Virus record (IMG/VR): IMGVR_UViG_3300008267_000143
Span: 1 to 44,756 of that record
DNA: 44,756 nt
Source of the DNA: a virus
Direction: 5' to 3' (one strand)
In this document: positions 10,601 to 18,558 of the stretch, in pieces
Layout: each line of letters starts with the position of its first letter
How positions within the stretch are numbered: the stretch's first letter is position 1
Made by a program: the position numbers and the translations under genes
The notes under the pieces: generated by a model
Seen by the model: only the letters and a program-made list of their open reading frames with translations
Database searches by the model: none
What the model was told of the DNA's origin: nothing

Positions 10601-10965
10601 CAAAAACTCAAGTAGTACCAATGTATAAATGGAAATACGACACAACATCAAATATGTTTGGTAGTGAATTGAATGATTGGGATACTGATTTAGAAAACGG
10701 AGGGTTTTATCAGACCCCATACCAAAAAATGAAATTAGATACGACAGACTATTTTCAACCACAAAATGGTACAGGGCCATTCAACGGAGCAACTGGTTAT
10801 ATAATAAATTATGATAGTAACGGAAACCCTAATCAAAATATATTAGAGTTTCCACCCAATCAATCTAGTAAGTTTGTTGTCGGCGCACCGTATCATTTTT
10901 ATTTTGGATTAGGAAAAGGTAGAACCGCGATGAATAGATATATAACTAAATATATTATAGGGTAA
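4645..10965 (+). CDS. Giant (2106-residue) virion protein with a delta-60 beta-propeller and a membrane-like segment
   Basis: The largest gene here, probably a baseplate or tail-associated structural protein judging from its place between gp6-like and gpI-like genes. The N-terminal part contains a regulatory-domain-like beta-sandwich (GRVIVNGGYGVPNVNISIFV, later GDFMIVGVPLG). Residues about 503-560 are strongly hydrophobic, like two membrane helices, followed by a basic stretch and a Cys-rich segment (CEACNC). Residues about 915-1300 contain seven delta-60-type repeats (I-x-GG-x-F ... R-L-x-x-DG-x-x-D-x-x-F), consistent with a seven-bladed beta-propeller. The C-terminal 800 residues are Asn/Tyr-rich and unrecognised. 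The propeller looks inserted between strands of another domain. The membrane-like segment is odd for a virion protein. The exact role is unknown. Confidence 0.85.
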   Translation: MSKSYRFRTNLNQDREVRLNIEQDFDMIEVLSLKLKQSDVYTRFCADYGVVAGRVIVNGGYGVPNVNISIFVPLTAQDELDPVISTLYPYKRVDQKNEDGYRYNLLPYKSEYGGHTPTGTFPDIQDVLERQEVLEIYEKYYKYTVKTNESGDFMIVGVPLGMQVIVMDMDLSNIGCFSLRPSDLVRMGMGAESQFDGSQFRSSENIESLPQIININKDIEVSSFWGETDICNVGITRVDFDLRDQGITIEPQAVFMGSMFSTSEEDSLGTNCKPKFDSGNLCDLVSAPGKILAIRQTIYTDSLGLPILEEYKLPEGGNVIDGDGTWLIEVPMNLDYVSTNEFGEQVISNDPKVGVPTKGKYRFKIQYQNEGGVNSQVIRADYLVPNIKEYGWRNQNGAAENGPTDLDLQRNSYAFSTDWQDYGELDPVTGDFTTLGQQMVTEAINCDDRFFEFNFNRVYTVSSFIDRWKWGYNRARHLGIKEITDRTCTTTTNRLPVNDGVRNFDLIFFLFQILMILFAVVFVIIIVIYHIIIFLYLKIIEIVNGFIRFANRIILRICRAINRIKSWLNWSQDNCEDKLIAEVSARTFPRLFLPMQSYPDCEACNCENIQTATVDADKDLTLDRINESLLVDCNSIESWLWKESGEWSVFQSYCSQFPEGCDVTEDTFYYAINQGFAGFSGPQTEGREKIQRIPITTWMSQDSRVGSQSYTVSWAQILNMMNARIRYFENLSVIETTVKNKDFNNVEVVSDTFTDQPFILVADQGTLSQLGGSGSIVTFNDITQINDPNLTGSTLNQFGRKSVTGTTDFNTTSLVQTQVKYAKNDYGQDQELTANLYLKLTGSTQSYNFPAGTEYFQVITGGTLSNFKNLLVGESWESFISLYVYAGNMKFRWGKGWGKSVAFGQAPNGPVNSTTVTPNGDIILGGNFNKYGTTYSRKIVKISSDTGNIIPFTQNQNSTGGFNGNVNVVFNTSTDETFVGGVFSQYGSTSAPITNCIIKLDNNGQVNSTFNTNSNGGFTSSFGYEFVSDIKQQADLSIIVSGRFNKYAGSFLPSNRRNIARLFPDGTIDTTFTATTLNPIENDIIYNKIAIDQNPLSPHYQKIYVAASDAFLTQNVLFRLNTDGSLDSTFDANFGNTPDIGDIVVDSNGKILLGIKGSAIINNTTVKGILRLNDDGSIDTSFNNGAQGITSSSSGINVINLRPDGTIYIGGYGTLTYNGTARKGVLKLNPDGTLDGVFNIGSFDGGYLGKANAISVLQNGDILIGGDFSANLGNAAQPGWRNNLRLVDPNTGQVSDAFNFTNPNPAPLSSWRPVARGYNVYVEQVFSNFNNLDLIILTRGVDPYTPKQTIEYDISRLFNADYGTYKVKGEYYLNVPIQKNSTNVQNTWSIPGVAQGTWRNNHLTPVSHDIQFNTDPRLYHKTFNNFNIPQIKWSAFTNNSVKYYTSTDKSRSTHKAYSDDAFTIAKFSNNGIDCGVRYAGVDGFSTLGFSWSTGDPLDGSQYNNTIPNGPYVNNVVYGQGIIEGISFMGSNITPGEVIDILSPNSFARVYAPSYHLENTQDVLMLNKGRLVLRSDRLPVSSSPTVVGNTSLPLFLNDTFYVARVSPTGNVQELNVTINQDISNANTQDFSGDTPSAVSDAIINSLSCEGLTLLSCYSGTGADFGVVKPCPANQDSSLTTQRVIGGCYYFVQAPYAAADSINKDIANFTEWRARFTLVFAACRGVIGHVFQNNWVNGSLYSFGFKKKNIFDSQGELKKYSYCGSVDGLINPARQYQGPIYFDDTKNTFLYRCTPYEHQTNQFIGQKPRYRELFGAGQWISAKFEGMNKRNIFYPTTMMDLGPRDEFAKEICFNPQLDGYLVETLQSTSFNDTSDVLLFFILSRLLNSDLGNLLTAGNKQLKALFSRSEDRLDGDATQLFSINSEYGIVPFNDDNYNDDDVFLFSAVNSQGQVGPTIGLYFSSDTQNRILLTPGIKTYGTVLINNGYPKTQVVPMYKWKYDTTSNMFGSELNDWDTDLENGGFYQTPYQKMKLDTTDYFQPQNGTGPFNGATGYIINYDSNGNPNQNILEFPPNQSSKFVVGAPYHFYFGLGKGRTAMNRYITKYIIG

Positions 10966-10967
10966 TT

Positions 10968-12719
10968 ATGAGAAAACAAGATGATATAAGAATTGTTTTA
11001 GGAAATAAGAGATATGCAGGATCCTCAAATCAGCCCGTTCAAATACAATTACCATTAAAAGGGGATAGTAGAAATTTCATACAGGGTGATCGAACAACTT
11101 TAGTTGACTTACAAGATATATTTGAAAATGAAAGACAGAGATCGACGACTTTTAGAATTGCCGGTAAAATTGTAAACATATTTAATAATAGTGTTTCAGG
11201 TAGAACTAACTACACACCTTTCAAAAATAGTTTGTATTATATTAATCCACAAGAATCCATTTCTACAGGTGTTTGGCAAGGATATCCACCATACCAAGAA
11301 TTTGAGTTCATTAGAGAAGGTATGATTGAAAACCACATTCCATTTATTTCTAAAAGTTCAACAACGTATAATTGGTCAATATATTCCTCATATGCGTTTA
11401 GTAGTACTACGGATCAAACCATGTCTTATACGAGTGAAAAATTTAATGTAACAAACACAAACTTTCAAGTACATGAAGGAATTCCTTTTGTTATTGATAC
11501 AGGAACATTCAATGGAAAAGACTTGGTTTATTTTTATTGTGCGACTGATCATAATTTAACACCTGGTCAATACGTAAAACTTAATATAACTATAAATAAT
11601 AAAAATGTCTTTCAAGTATATGATGTTGGTGACGGTACATATGGAACAGAAAAAAATGTCTTTTCAATTTATGATTTAAAATTTGATCCGGCAGATATAG
11701 TTGCAGGCACTTACGGTAACTTCAAAAGAATAATAACTTTGAGTAATAGTGGTGAGAGTGAATCTAAATACTATATTAGATTACATAAAATATTATCGGC
11801 ACAAGATGAAACATTTCTAACAAAGATGGCTTTTGAGAATAATCCATTCCCAATAGAAAAAAAGTTAGAGTATGCTAACTTAACACCAAACAATGTTCAA
11901 AGGGTTTCGGTTAAAGATGGTAGACAATCATATGGGTTTACAATTAATAAAGATCTTAGTGTAGAAAATCTAATAGATAATAATGGTAAACCAATAACTG
12001 AATTTTTTATAACAATAATAAATAAAGGTTATGGTGGTTGGTTTAATAAACCTTCATTAAACAGTACAAGTGCGATTGATATCGGTTGGAAATTTAACTT
12101 TTCAAAAGACGTGAATAACCAATGGTGGAGACATGACTCGTCAGTCAATAAAGATAATATTCCTTTTGACACATACCAAGTAGGGGGTCAAGATTTTTTT
12201 TATAACCAAACACCAAATGTTGGAGATGTTTTAAAAGGTGATTTTTGCGAGTATAATGATATTGAACAAAAAGAGTATGTTTTATCCGACATTTACCATA
12301 AGTATAGTTTTAATACTAATCTTTTTTCAAATAGCCAATTAAATCAAAACTCTACCGCAGGTGGTGGTAATTTATTTAATGATCCCGAAATACATGAAGG
12401 GTACATATATAGACCACACTACCCAATACCCATTAGGGTTTTTAGTGACTATATAGAAAGTACTGGTTTGGAACAAGTAAGTAATACCCCATTTTATTCG
12501 TACTACTCAAATGAAACACAACAATTTATATGGAGAGATTTGTATACTTATGGATATATAGATAGTGATGGTATTGGAATTAACCATCCTTTTATAAATG
12601 GTGCTCACTATCCGTTTAAAGAGATTATATTTTTACAATACCCTATTGCTAGAAGTTCAAATGGTATGGTAGGAGATACAACAATAATAAATCAACCAAC
12701 AAACGATAACTGTGAATAA
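10968..12719 (+). CDS. Uncharacterised tail/baseplate-region protein (583 residues)
   Basis: Not recognised. It is a 583-residue soluble protein rich in Asn, Tyr, Ser and Phe, with no signal peptide or membrane segment. The N-terminus (DDIRIVLGNKRYAGSSNQPV, then QIQLPLKGDSRNF) is predicted mainly beta. The composition is like its neighbours and unlike enzymes. It starts two bases after the giant gene, and its last eight bases overlap the start of the next gene, so the three are probably co-translated as part of the tail/baseplate block. A structural role is inferred from position only. Confidence 0.8.
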   Translation: MRKQDDIRIVLGNKRYAGSSNQPVQIQLPLKGDSRNFIQGDRTTLVDLQDIFENERQRSTTFRIAGKIVNIFNNSVSGRTNYTPFKNSLYYINPQESISTGVWQGYPPYQEFEFIREGMIENHIPFISKSSTTYNWSIYSSYAFSSTTDQTMSYTSEKFNVTNTNFQVHEGIPFVIDTGTFNGKDLVYFYCATDHNLTPGQYVKLNITINNKNVFQVYDVGDGTYGTEKNVFSIYDLKFDPADIVAGTYGNFKRIITLSNSGESESKYYIRLHKILSAQDETFLTKMAFENNPFPIEKKLEYANLTPNNVQRVSVKDGRQSYGFTINKDLSVENLIDNNGKPITEFFITIINKGYGGWFNKPSLNSTSAIDIGWKFNFSKDVNNQWWRHDSSVNKDNIPFDTYQVGGQDFFYNQTPNVGDVLKGDFCEYNDIEQKEYVLSDIYHKYSFNTNLFSNSQLNQNSTAGGGNLFNDPEIHEGYIYRPHYPIPIRVFSDYIESTGLEQVSNTPFYSYYSNETQQFIWRDLYTYGYIDSDGIGINHPFINGAHYPFKEIIFLQYPIARSSNGMVGDTTIINQPTNDNCE

Positions 12720-13545
12720 TAACTATTTTAGAAAAATTCAAACAGTTAATGAACAATACATTAACATTCCAATCGAGATAAAATTTGATATGGAAGGTAG
12801 AGAAGACCTTATTAATGAATGGGAAAATGATGTTATCGAAGAAATTATCAACCCAATCAACGATTTTGAAATTACAAAGTTTGCACACAAAGAATATTAT
12901 GTAAATAATGTAATGAGAACCGACATAAATTACGAATTCTTTTTTTTTGATTACCTTACCCAACCATTATCCGCAACTTTATCTAATTGGGCCACAGATT
13001 ATGAAAATGCATCTTTTACTGATACAGAAATTTATTATTTTGCAAACTCATTTAAAGGTAGTTTTTTCAAGTTAGATTTTTATGATACTAACATAACTGA
13101 AAGTCAAACAATCTTACTTAGTGTGATAATACCAACACAACAAGGACTAAAAGAACCCGGAACAATAGGGCCACCATTAAATCAAACACAGGTTGAGGTT
13201 AAAAAACCAAAATTTTTATTAGATTATTCAGGAGCAGATAAAGAAGGGTTTTTCATTTACTGGTTAAAAGATAGAACTTATATTGATAGAAATGAATTTT
13301 ACGTTAGTGCTAAGTTCTTTAATGCAAAAAAGGGACAATTTATAAGATTGATTAACACGCCACAATCAACATTTAATGGGGAAAATAGATTTAATATTGA
13401 TAAGAGCGAATACTTTTATTACAAATACCAATTAAATTATCAAACAAATCAATATGAGGTTTATGAATATGATAATGGTGTAGGTAATTTACAAAGAATA
13501 GGGACAACAAATCCCATAAAATGGTATGAATATGTAAACCCATAA
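12712..13545 (+). CDS. Uncharacterised tail/baseplate-region protein (277 residues, GTG start)
   Basis: A 277-residue protein I do not recognise. It is rich in Phe, Tyr and Asn, with segments such as FLLDYSGADKEGFFIYWLKD and YVSAKFFNAKKGQFIRLIN suggesting beta-sheet structure. The start is a GTG at 12712, overlapping the stop of the upstream gene by eight bases. The next in-frame ATG is near 12790 and would remove the well-formed N-terminus, so GTG is preferred. Its stop overlaps the next ATG (TAATG). The coupled arrangement suggests an assembly partner of the flanking genes. Confidence 0.78.
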   Translation: MNNNYFRKIQTVNEQYINIPIEIKFDMEGREDLINEWENDVIEEIINPINDFEITKFAHKEYYVNNVMRTDINYEFFFFDYLTQPLSATLSNWATDYENASFTDTEIYYFANSFKGSFFKLDFYDTNITESQTILLSVIIPTQQGLKEPGTIGPPLNQTQVEVKKPKFLLDYSGADKEGFFIYWLKDRTYIDRNEFYVSAKFFNAKKGQFIRLINTPQSTFNGENRFNIDKSEYFYYKYQLNYQTNQYEVYEYDNGVGNLQRIGTTNPIKWYEYVNP

Positions 13546-14627
13546 TGGAATCAGAAAGAATAAATTACGTAATTTCTCCTGAAGTATTGAATAGAGATCT
13601 ATTCGAATTAAATTATGATGGTAATACTTTTGGGTTATACTCAGGAATGAGTCAAGTGTTATCAAGTGGGGTTAACGGTAGTTCGTTACTTACGGGTTTA
13701 ACCATACCTATTTTATTTACCTATTCATTTAATGATTTAGGTTTTTACGATGAATTCGATGGGTTTATCGACCAACAAGATACTATCAATAATTTTTATA
13801 TTTCAGGAAATTCAATACAACCGTATCAAGTGACAATATATAATACGGCCGGTTTTGGAGTAAACAACTATTTGGCCCTTTCAAATTATTCAATCGATTG
13901 GGGTGACGGGGCTAATACAAGTACTGTGAATATAAAAGAGAATACACAAGTACATACTTATTCACAAGTACCCCAAGAGTATTCAATAAAAATGACTCAA
14001 AATAATATTTGGGGAACTACTGAAATTATTAAAAAAATAACATTACCGTTTACAGGTGTAACAGTAGATAATCAATTAGGGACGGTCACTTTTACACAAC
14101 AAGGGGGTAAATGGTCAGGTATACCAATAAATTATAACTACATTTTTACAGGCGACAGTAATAGTAATTTAAGTTCATATTATTCAAGCAATTACACACA
14201 AGTCCCATTTATTGTGTCGGGATTCACCAACTCTAAATTAAATACATTAAGGAGATGGGGGCCACAATCATTTACTGTTGGTTATGTGATGAATTTAGGT
14301 AAAGAATCTATTGGTTATGTTGATGAAATTACATCAGAATACACTTCCTATACTATAAACAACATATCTTATTTTGATTTCAATAATGGAAAAACTATAT
14401 ATTTTGTTAATTCATCAGGATTCACATCAGATAATTTAATAATCTCAGGACTTACTAAAAATGAATTACTTTTAGATTTTGTTTTTGATCCTGAAATAAG
14501 ATCCGATGTATATGTTGAGAGAGGTAAATATTCTGGGTATGAACAATTACAAAGACTAGGTGAAGTCGATAATATGGGCGATTTAGTAAGGTACGGATAT
14601 GGATTTTTCAAAATAAACACAGTGTAA
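13545..14627 (+). CDS. Virion-region protein with a PKD-like domain (360 residues)
   Basis: A 360-residue protein with a PKD-like beta-sandwich in the middle: SIDWGDGANTSTVN, then the spaced HTYSQVPQEYSIKMT, the usual WGDG ... H-x-Y ... Y-x-V/I-x-x-x signature (about residues 115-175). PKD domains are common in extracellular Bacteroidota adhesins and glycan-binding proteins and may bind sugar or protein here. The rest is Ser/Asn/Tyr-rich and unrecognised. The ATG overlaps the previous stop (TAATG). A 35-base gap with a 12-base palindrome follows. Probably a baseplate decoration or fibre-attachment protein; this is inference. Confidence 0.78.
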   Translation: MESERINYVISPEVLNRDLFELNYDGNTFGLYSGMSQVLSSGVNGSSLLTGLTIPILFTYSFNDLGFYDEFDGFIDQQDTINNFYISGNSIQPYQVTIYNTAGFGVNNYLALSNYSIDWGDGANTSTVNIKENTQVHTYSQVPQEYSIKMTQNNIWGTTEIIKKITLPFTGVTVDNQLGTVTFTQQGGKWSGIPINYNYIFTGDSNSNLSSYYSSNYTQVPFIVSGFTNSKLNTLRRWGPQSFTVGYVMNLGKESIGYVDEITSEYTSYTINNISYFDFNNGKTIYFVNSSGFTSDNLIISGLTKNELLLDFVFDPEIRSDVYVERGKYSGYEQLQRLGEVDNMGDLVRYGYGFFKINTV

Positions 14628-14643
14628 AAACCTCAATAAACTC

Positions 14644-14655
14644 TATTTATAAATA
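14644..14655 (+). promoter_or_regulatory. Palindrome containing TATTTAT and TATAAATA
   Basis: TATTTATAAATA is a perfect 12-base palindrome in the gap before the gene at 14663. It contains the recurring TATTTAT heptamer and, on the same strand at 14648-14655, an exact TATAAATA, the T4 late-promoter core. It ends seven bases before the ATG. A promoter is plausible but unproven. Confidence 0.35.
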
Positions 14656-14662
14656 AAAAATT

Positions 14663-15571
14663 ATGGCATTAGGTTCATATGGTATTGTAAGGCCAGCAGA
14701 TGTTTCACCACAGGACGTGGAGATACTATTAAATTATACACCATCAAGGGATGTAACAAACGAGTTTGTGTTAAAAAAATTAGATGCTGCAAGTATTCTA
14801 ACACCATATTTTCACAATAATGATACTGGTGGTAACGCAAATATAGAAATTTTAGGGGGACTTTATAACTTAAAATTACCGGCCACCGAATTTAATAAAT
14901 TAGGTGTTTATACATTATATATAAGACCTGCAGAAATAAGAACAACCATTGAAGATTGTGGAGTTTTATCAGCATTACCAACAATTAAAGGTATCGTTAT
15001 AAATAAAAATCAAATCCCACAACAATTTAGAAATAAATTTACAAATCAAGGTTTGGTTGGTTATAGAATTGAGTATTTAAACTCCGACGGAACAAAGATA
15101 CCAAACTTTTTTAGAATAGTCACTTCATCATTTTTTTGTGAACCGATTATTACCGATCAAGTTAATACGTCACAAAAAGTCATTAGATATAGGTATTTAG
15201 AAAATGCTAGTGATTTATTGTTTTTAACACTTTCACCATCATCTGCACCTACAAATAAACCAAACGCAACACCTTTTATTGGTCAACCAAATCAAAGTAT
15301 AATTATAACAAATACTTTCTTTAATCCGATTACTTTAGACATTCAAATGGCCGAACACGACATAGACACACTGGCAATTGCTCTTTATGGTAATCAGACA
15401 AAAAGTATGGAAGATGGTATATACACATTATATGATAGTGCAAATAATATCTATAAACAGTATAACCTATTTGAGGTTAGGGATAACTTTAATGAATTAC
15501 TTTATGAAGTAAGACAAGATAGAGGAACTAACATAGACTTTAGTAAAAACTTTACAAATATTATTAGTTAA
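14663..15571 (+). CDS. Uncharacterised tail/baseplate-region protein (302 residues)
   Basis: A 302-residue protein, not recognised. The N-terminus (IVRPADVSPQDVEILLNYTP, then a helical DVTNEFVLKKLDAASIL) is followed by a long beta-rich body (LGVYTLYIRPAEIRTTIEDCG, YRIEYLNSDG, YTLYDSANNIYKQYNLFEVR). There is no signal peptide or membrane helix. Its stop overlaps the ATG of the gpI/gp7-like gene (TAATG), so the two are translationally coupled and probably act in the same wedge or tail-plate complex. It follows a possible promoter palindrome. Confidence 0.8.
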   Translation: MALGSYGIVRPADVSPQDVEILLNYTPSRDVTNEFVLKKLDAASILTPYFHNNDTGGNANIEILGGLYNLKLPATEFNKLGVYTLYIRPAEIRTTIEDCGVLSALPTIKGIVINKNQIPQQFRNKFTNQGLVGYRIEYLNSDGTKIPNFFRIVTSSFFCEPIITDQVNTSQKVIRYRYLENASDLLFLTLSPSSAPTNKPNATPFIGQPNQSIIITNTFFNPITLDIQMAEHDIDTLAIALYGNQTKSMEDGIYTLYDSANNIYKQYNLFEVRDNFNELLYEVRQDRGTNIDFSKNFTNIIS

Positions 15572-18558
15572 TGACAAAAACTAAATTTATATGTCCACCA
15601 CCGGCCGCAGTAGGTACGAGTACATTTTCTGACAACTTAGTAGGATTACAATTAGTCGGAGGAGGGGGTCTTACGCTAGGTAATTTTCAGTTTACCACCG
15701 CAATAGGTGGGAAAAACGATAGGAGTTTTACCACCGGAGTTTTTTCTGACCCGTTTAACTTAGAAACACTTAAAATACCAACTATAGAGCAGGCTAAGTT
15801 TTTAGTTCAAAAAAATTTCCAAGTTTACCCTAATTTTGACCTTTCTCAAATAACTAGTTTTTCATTGTATGGTTCATTACAAAAAAGACTATCCACTTCT
15901 ATTACAAAAATTATAAATTATTTTCCCGCCGGTATACAAGTTAATTCAAGAAACCTAATATTACAAACGGGAAATACCGCATATAATATTGTTTATGACA
16001 GAACAGAAGATGAAACAACATTTGATGTTCCCGTTTATCTCCTTAACAACCCATTTGATATTGATTATTCAGTAAACGCGGCAATCAATATAGAAAATAG
16101 ACCTATGAAAGTTTCTAAGTATAGAAATTTGACCGGAACCTTCCAAAGTTATGCACTTTACTTTGGTAATTTAAATACAGAATATCAAGTGGTTGATTTT
16201 GAACCTTCTAGTACTTTAACTGGTGGTAGCATAACATTAACAGTTAAAGGTAGACCGTTCACATCAACAACAACAACCTCAACATTTTTGTTGAAACCAA
16301 ATAATTTAAAAACAGAAGAAATTTTTAAAGACGATTTTGATGAAGTGGAGGATTTTCTTTTAAATAGAAGTAAAAGCCCAATTTACACAACAACTTTTAA
16401 ATATCCTGATTACGATTCTAATGGGGATTATGTGATGTTTGTAAAAGACATAACATGGTCTTTAGATGGTTTTTGGAATTTAGATATAAGAACAAATACT
16501 TTTGATGGGTACCTTCAAAAAATAAATGATATTGCTGAAAAATTAGATGATTATAAAACAAATCTATTAAGTAGATTTTTAATTTCAGGTTCTATAAAAG
16601 AGTTTGATACTCCTGATCAGAAAGTAGAAAAAGTGTTACAACTATATGGTAGAAGTTTTGATGAGGTTAAAAAGTTTATTGATTCATTATCTTTTATGAC
16701 CTCTGTTAATTATAGAGTCGGTAACGATATACCATCACAACTTTTACAAAATTTAGCACAAACTTTAGGAATAAATACTAATATTTCACCAATAACAAAT
16801 GATGATCTTTTAGAAACATTATTTACCACAACAAATCAAGTAATTTATCCGGGACAATCAAAACAGGATACGCCTGCAGAATTAAACTATCAATATTACA
16901 GAAATATTATTTTAAACGCAGCAACACTTTTCAGATCAAAAGGAACAAGAAGATCGATAGAATATATTTTAAGAATGGTTGGTGCCCCTGAAGCTTTAAT
17001 CGAATTTAATGAATACATATACATAGCGGATCAAAAAATTTCACTTGACGATTTTTATGAACAATATGCTGAATTTTCAGGAGGAACGCAATATGTCTCT
17101 CAACCATCTTATTTAACAACTGAATTATTTAAAATACAAGGGGTACAATACACTGGGTTTACAACGACAGGTGTTTTAAGACAAACTAACTTGGATTTAA
17201 TTTACTACCCGATAAACCTAAATAATGGTTACCCAGAAAGACCTGTTTATACCGACGACTATTTTTATCAAAAAGGTGCAGGTTGGTTTGAAGTAACTCC
17301 TGATCATAGGTCAAGTGAGTTTATAAATACTGAACTATCAAACTTTGATGTGGTTCCAGCAATTATTAAGACATCCTTAAAACCATTCACATATGGTGAA
17401 GATTATCTAAATAGATATAGACAATTTCCATTTATGTCTTTAGGTTACGGGATAACTAAAACAATAGATAATAAAAAATCTTGGGTCACAACAGAAAACG
17501 GTATTAGGTCTAGCGAACAACCATTATCACAAACAAAATATTACATAGAAGATGAAAGGTTGGCTTTGAATGTGAAAAACATGGAAGTCTATTTAAATAT
17601 GGGGCAGGGAATTACCTATGATATATGGCAAATGTCCTCAAGGTATGGCTACCCAATACCAAATTCAGGGCTTACGGCCCCATACCCATCGCCGGGACTT
17701 AACGATTGGACAGTTATAAACCCAAAACCAAATAAAAAAACATTTGCCGAATTTGCTCAAACATTTTATAATAATTTAATAAATGTAAGAAACAGACAAA
17801 CAATTTCAGACGGTAAAACGGGAGGATATCCTGCTTTACAATCGATATTTTGGAAATATCTTCAAACAGAAGAAACAGTTAATATTCCTTCTAATAAATT
17901 TACCTATCAAAAAATGATTGATTTTACTTTGGGTATAGGTGATTATTGGGTTAGACTTTTAGAACAATTTGTTCCGGCAACGACCATTTGGAATACAGGT
18001 CAAAAAATGGACAATTCAATATTCCATAGACAAAAGTTTGTTTGGAGAAGACAAAGAAGTTGTGAAATTATACCATTAGCATGTATTCCTTGTGAATACA
18101 ACGGAGAACCTTTTCTTTATGATTGTATAGACCAAACAACAACATGTTCATTACCCGTGTTTAATCCTGCAACTGTTTTAAACACTAAAGTTAATGATAT
18201 AATTAGTTCACAAGGATATACTCCAAATCAATGTAATACAAATACAATTATCTCAACATGGAGTGTCATTGTAAAAATGAAAAATTTACTTACAACTGTT
18301 GAGGAGTTATTATTAGATCGAGAATTTTTTACTGGTTACGGTCAGAGCGCTGTAGATATTAATACAGGAATACCTTTAAGTTATTCTGACATTTTAAATT
18401 ATATAGACAATGAATTAATCTATTTATATGAGGATGGATTGAATTATTATATAAGTGGTGGAGAATTAATTGTCAGTAACACTACTTGTTACGACGATTT
18501 CACCAATAAACGACTAATTATTAAAATTGGTCTAGACGTTCAAATTAACTGTGGATAA
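15571..18558 (+). CDS. Large tail protein, gpI (P2) / gp7-like baseplate wedge candidate
   Basis: A 995-residue protein. Residues about 350-480 carry the hallmark of the P2 gpI family and of wedge proteins in contractile systems: a helical stretch ending SQLLQNLAQTLGINT, then FRSKGTRRSIEYILRMVGAP (about 453-472), matching the 'RSKGT-x-x-AIE-x-LLR-x-L/V-G' pattern. T4 gp7 is 1032 residues, and the order gp25, gp6 and then a gpI/gp7 protein is usual, so a wedge role is likely. The C-terminus is Cys-rich (CEIIPLACIPCEYNG onward), which is unusual and may anchor the adhesins encoded next. Its stop overlaps the next ATG. The family call is moderate; the gp7 equivalence is inferred. Confidence 0.78.
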   Translation: MTKTKFICPPPAAVGTSTFSDNLVGLQLVGGGGLTLGNFQFTTAIGGKNDRSFTTGVFSDPFNLETLKIPTIEQAKFLVQKNFQVYPNFDLSQITSFSLYGSLQKRLSTSITKIINYFPAGIQVNSRNLILQTGNTAYNIVYDRTEDETTFDVPVYLLNNPFDIDYSVNAAINIENRPMKVSKYRNLTGTFQSYALYFGNLNTEYQVVDFEPSSTLTGGSITLTVKGRPFTSTTTTSTFLLKPNNLKTEEIFKDDFDEVEDFLLNRSKSPIYTTTFKYPDYDSNGDYVMFVKDITWSLDGFWNLDIRTNTFDGYLQKINDIAEKLDDYKTNLLSRFLISGSIKEFDTPDQKVEKVLQLYGRSFDEVKKFIDSLSFMTSVNYRVGNDIPSQLLQNLAQTLGINTNISPITNDDLLETLFTTTNQVIYPGQSKQDTPAELNYQYYRNIILNAATLFRSKGTRRSIEYILRMVGAPEALIEFNEYIYIADQKISLDDFYEQYAEFSGGTQYVSQPSYLTTELFKIQGVQYTGFTTTGVLRQTNLDLIYYPINLNNGYPERPVYTDDYFYQKGAGWFEVTPDHRSSEFINTELSNFDVVPAIIKTSLKPFTYGEDYLNRYRQFPFMSLGYGITKTIDNKKSWVTTENGIRSSEQPLSQTKYYIEDERLALNVKNMEVYLNMGQGITYDIWQMSSRYGYPIPNSGLTAPYPSPGLNDWTVINPKPNKKTFAEFAQTFYNNLINVRNRQTISDGKTGGYPALQSIFWKYLQTEETVNIPSNKFTYQKMIDFTLGIGDYWVRLLEQFVPATTIWNTGQKMDNSIFHRQKFVWRRQRSCEIIPLACIPCEYNGEPFLYDCIDQTTTCSLPVFNPATVLNTKVNDIISSQGYTPNQCNTNTIISTWSVIVKMKNLLTTVEELLLDREFFTGYGQSAVDINTGIPLSYSDILNYIDNELIYLYEDGLNYYISGGELIVSNTTCYDDFTNKRLIIKIGLDVQINCG

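Noticed and set aside
12649-12963. Minus-strand frame of 104 codons
   Set aside because: It overlaps the coupled end/start of two + strand genes; its Phe/Ile/Asn composition is typical of an AT-rich antisense shadow.
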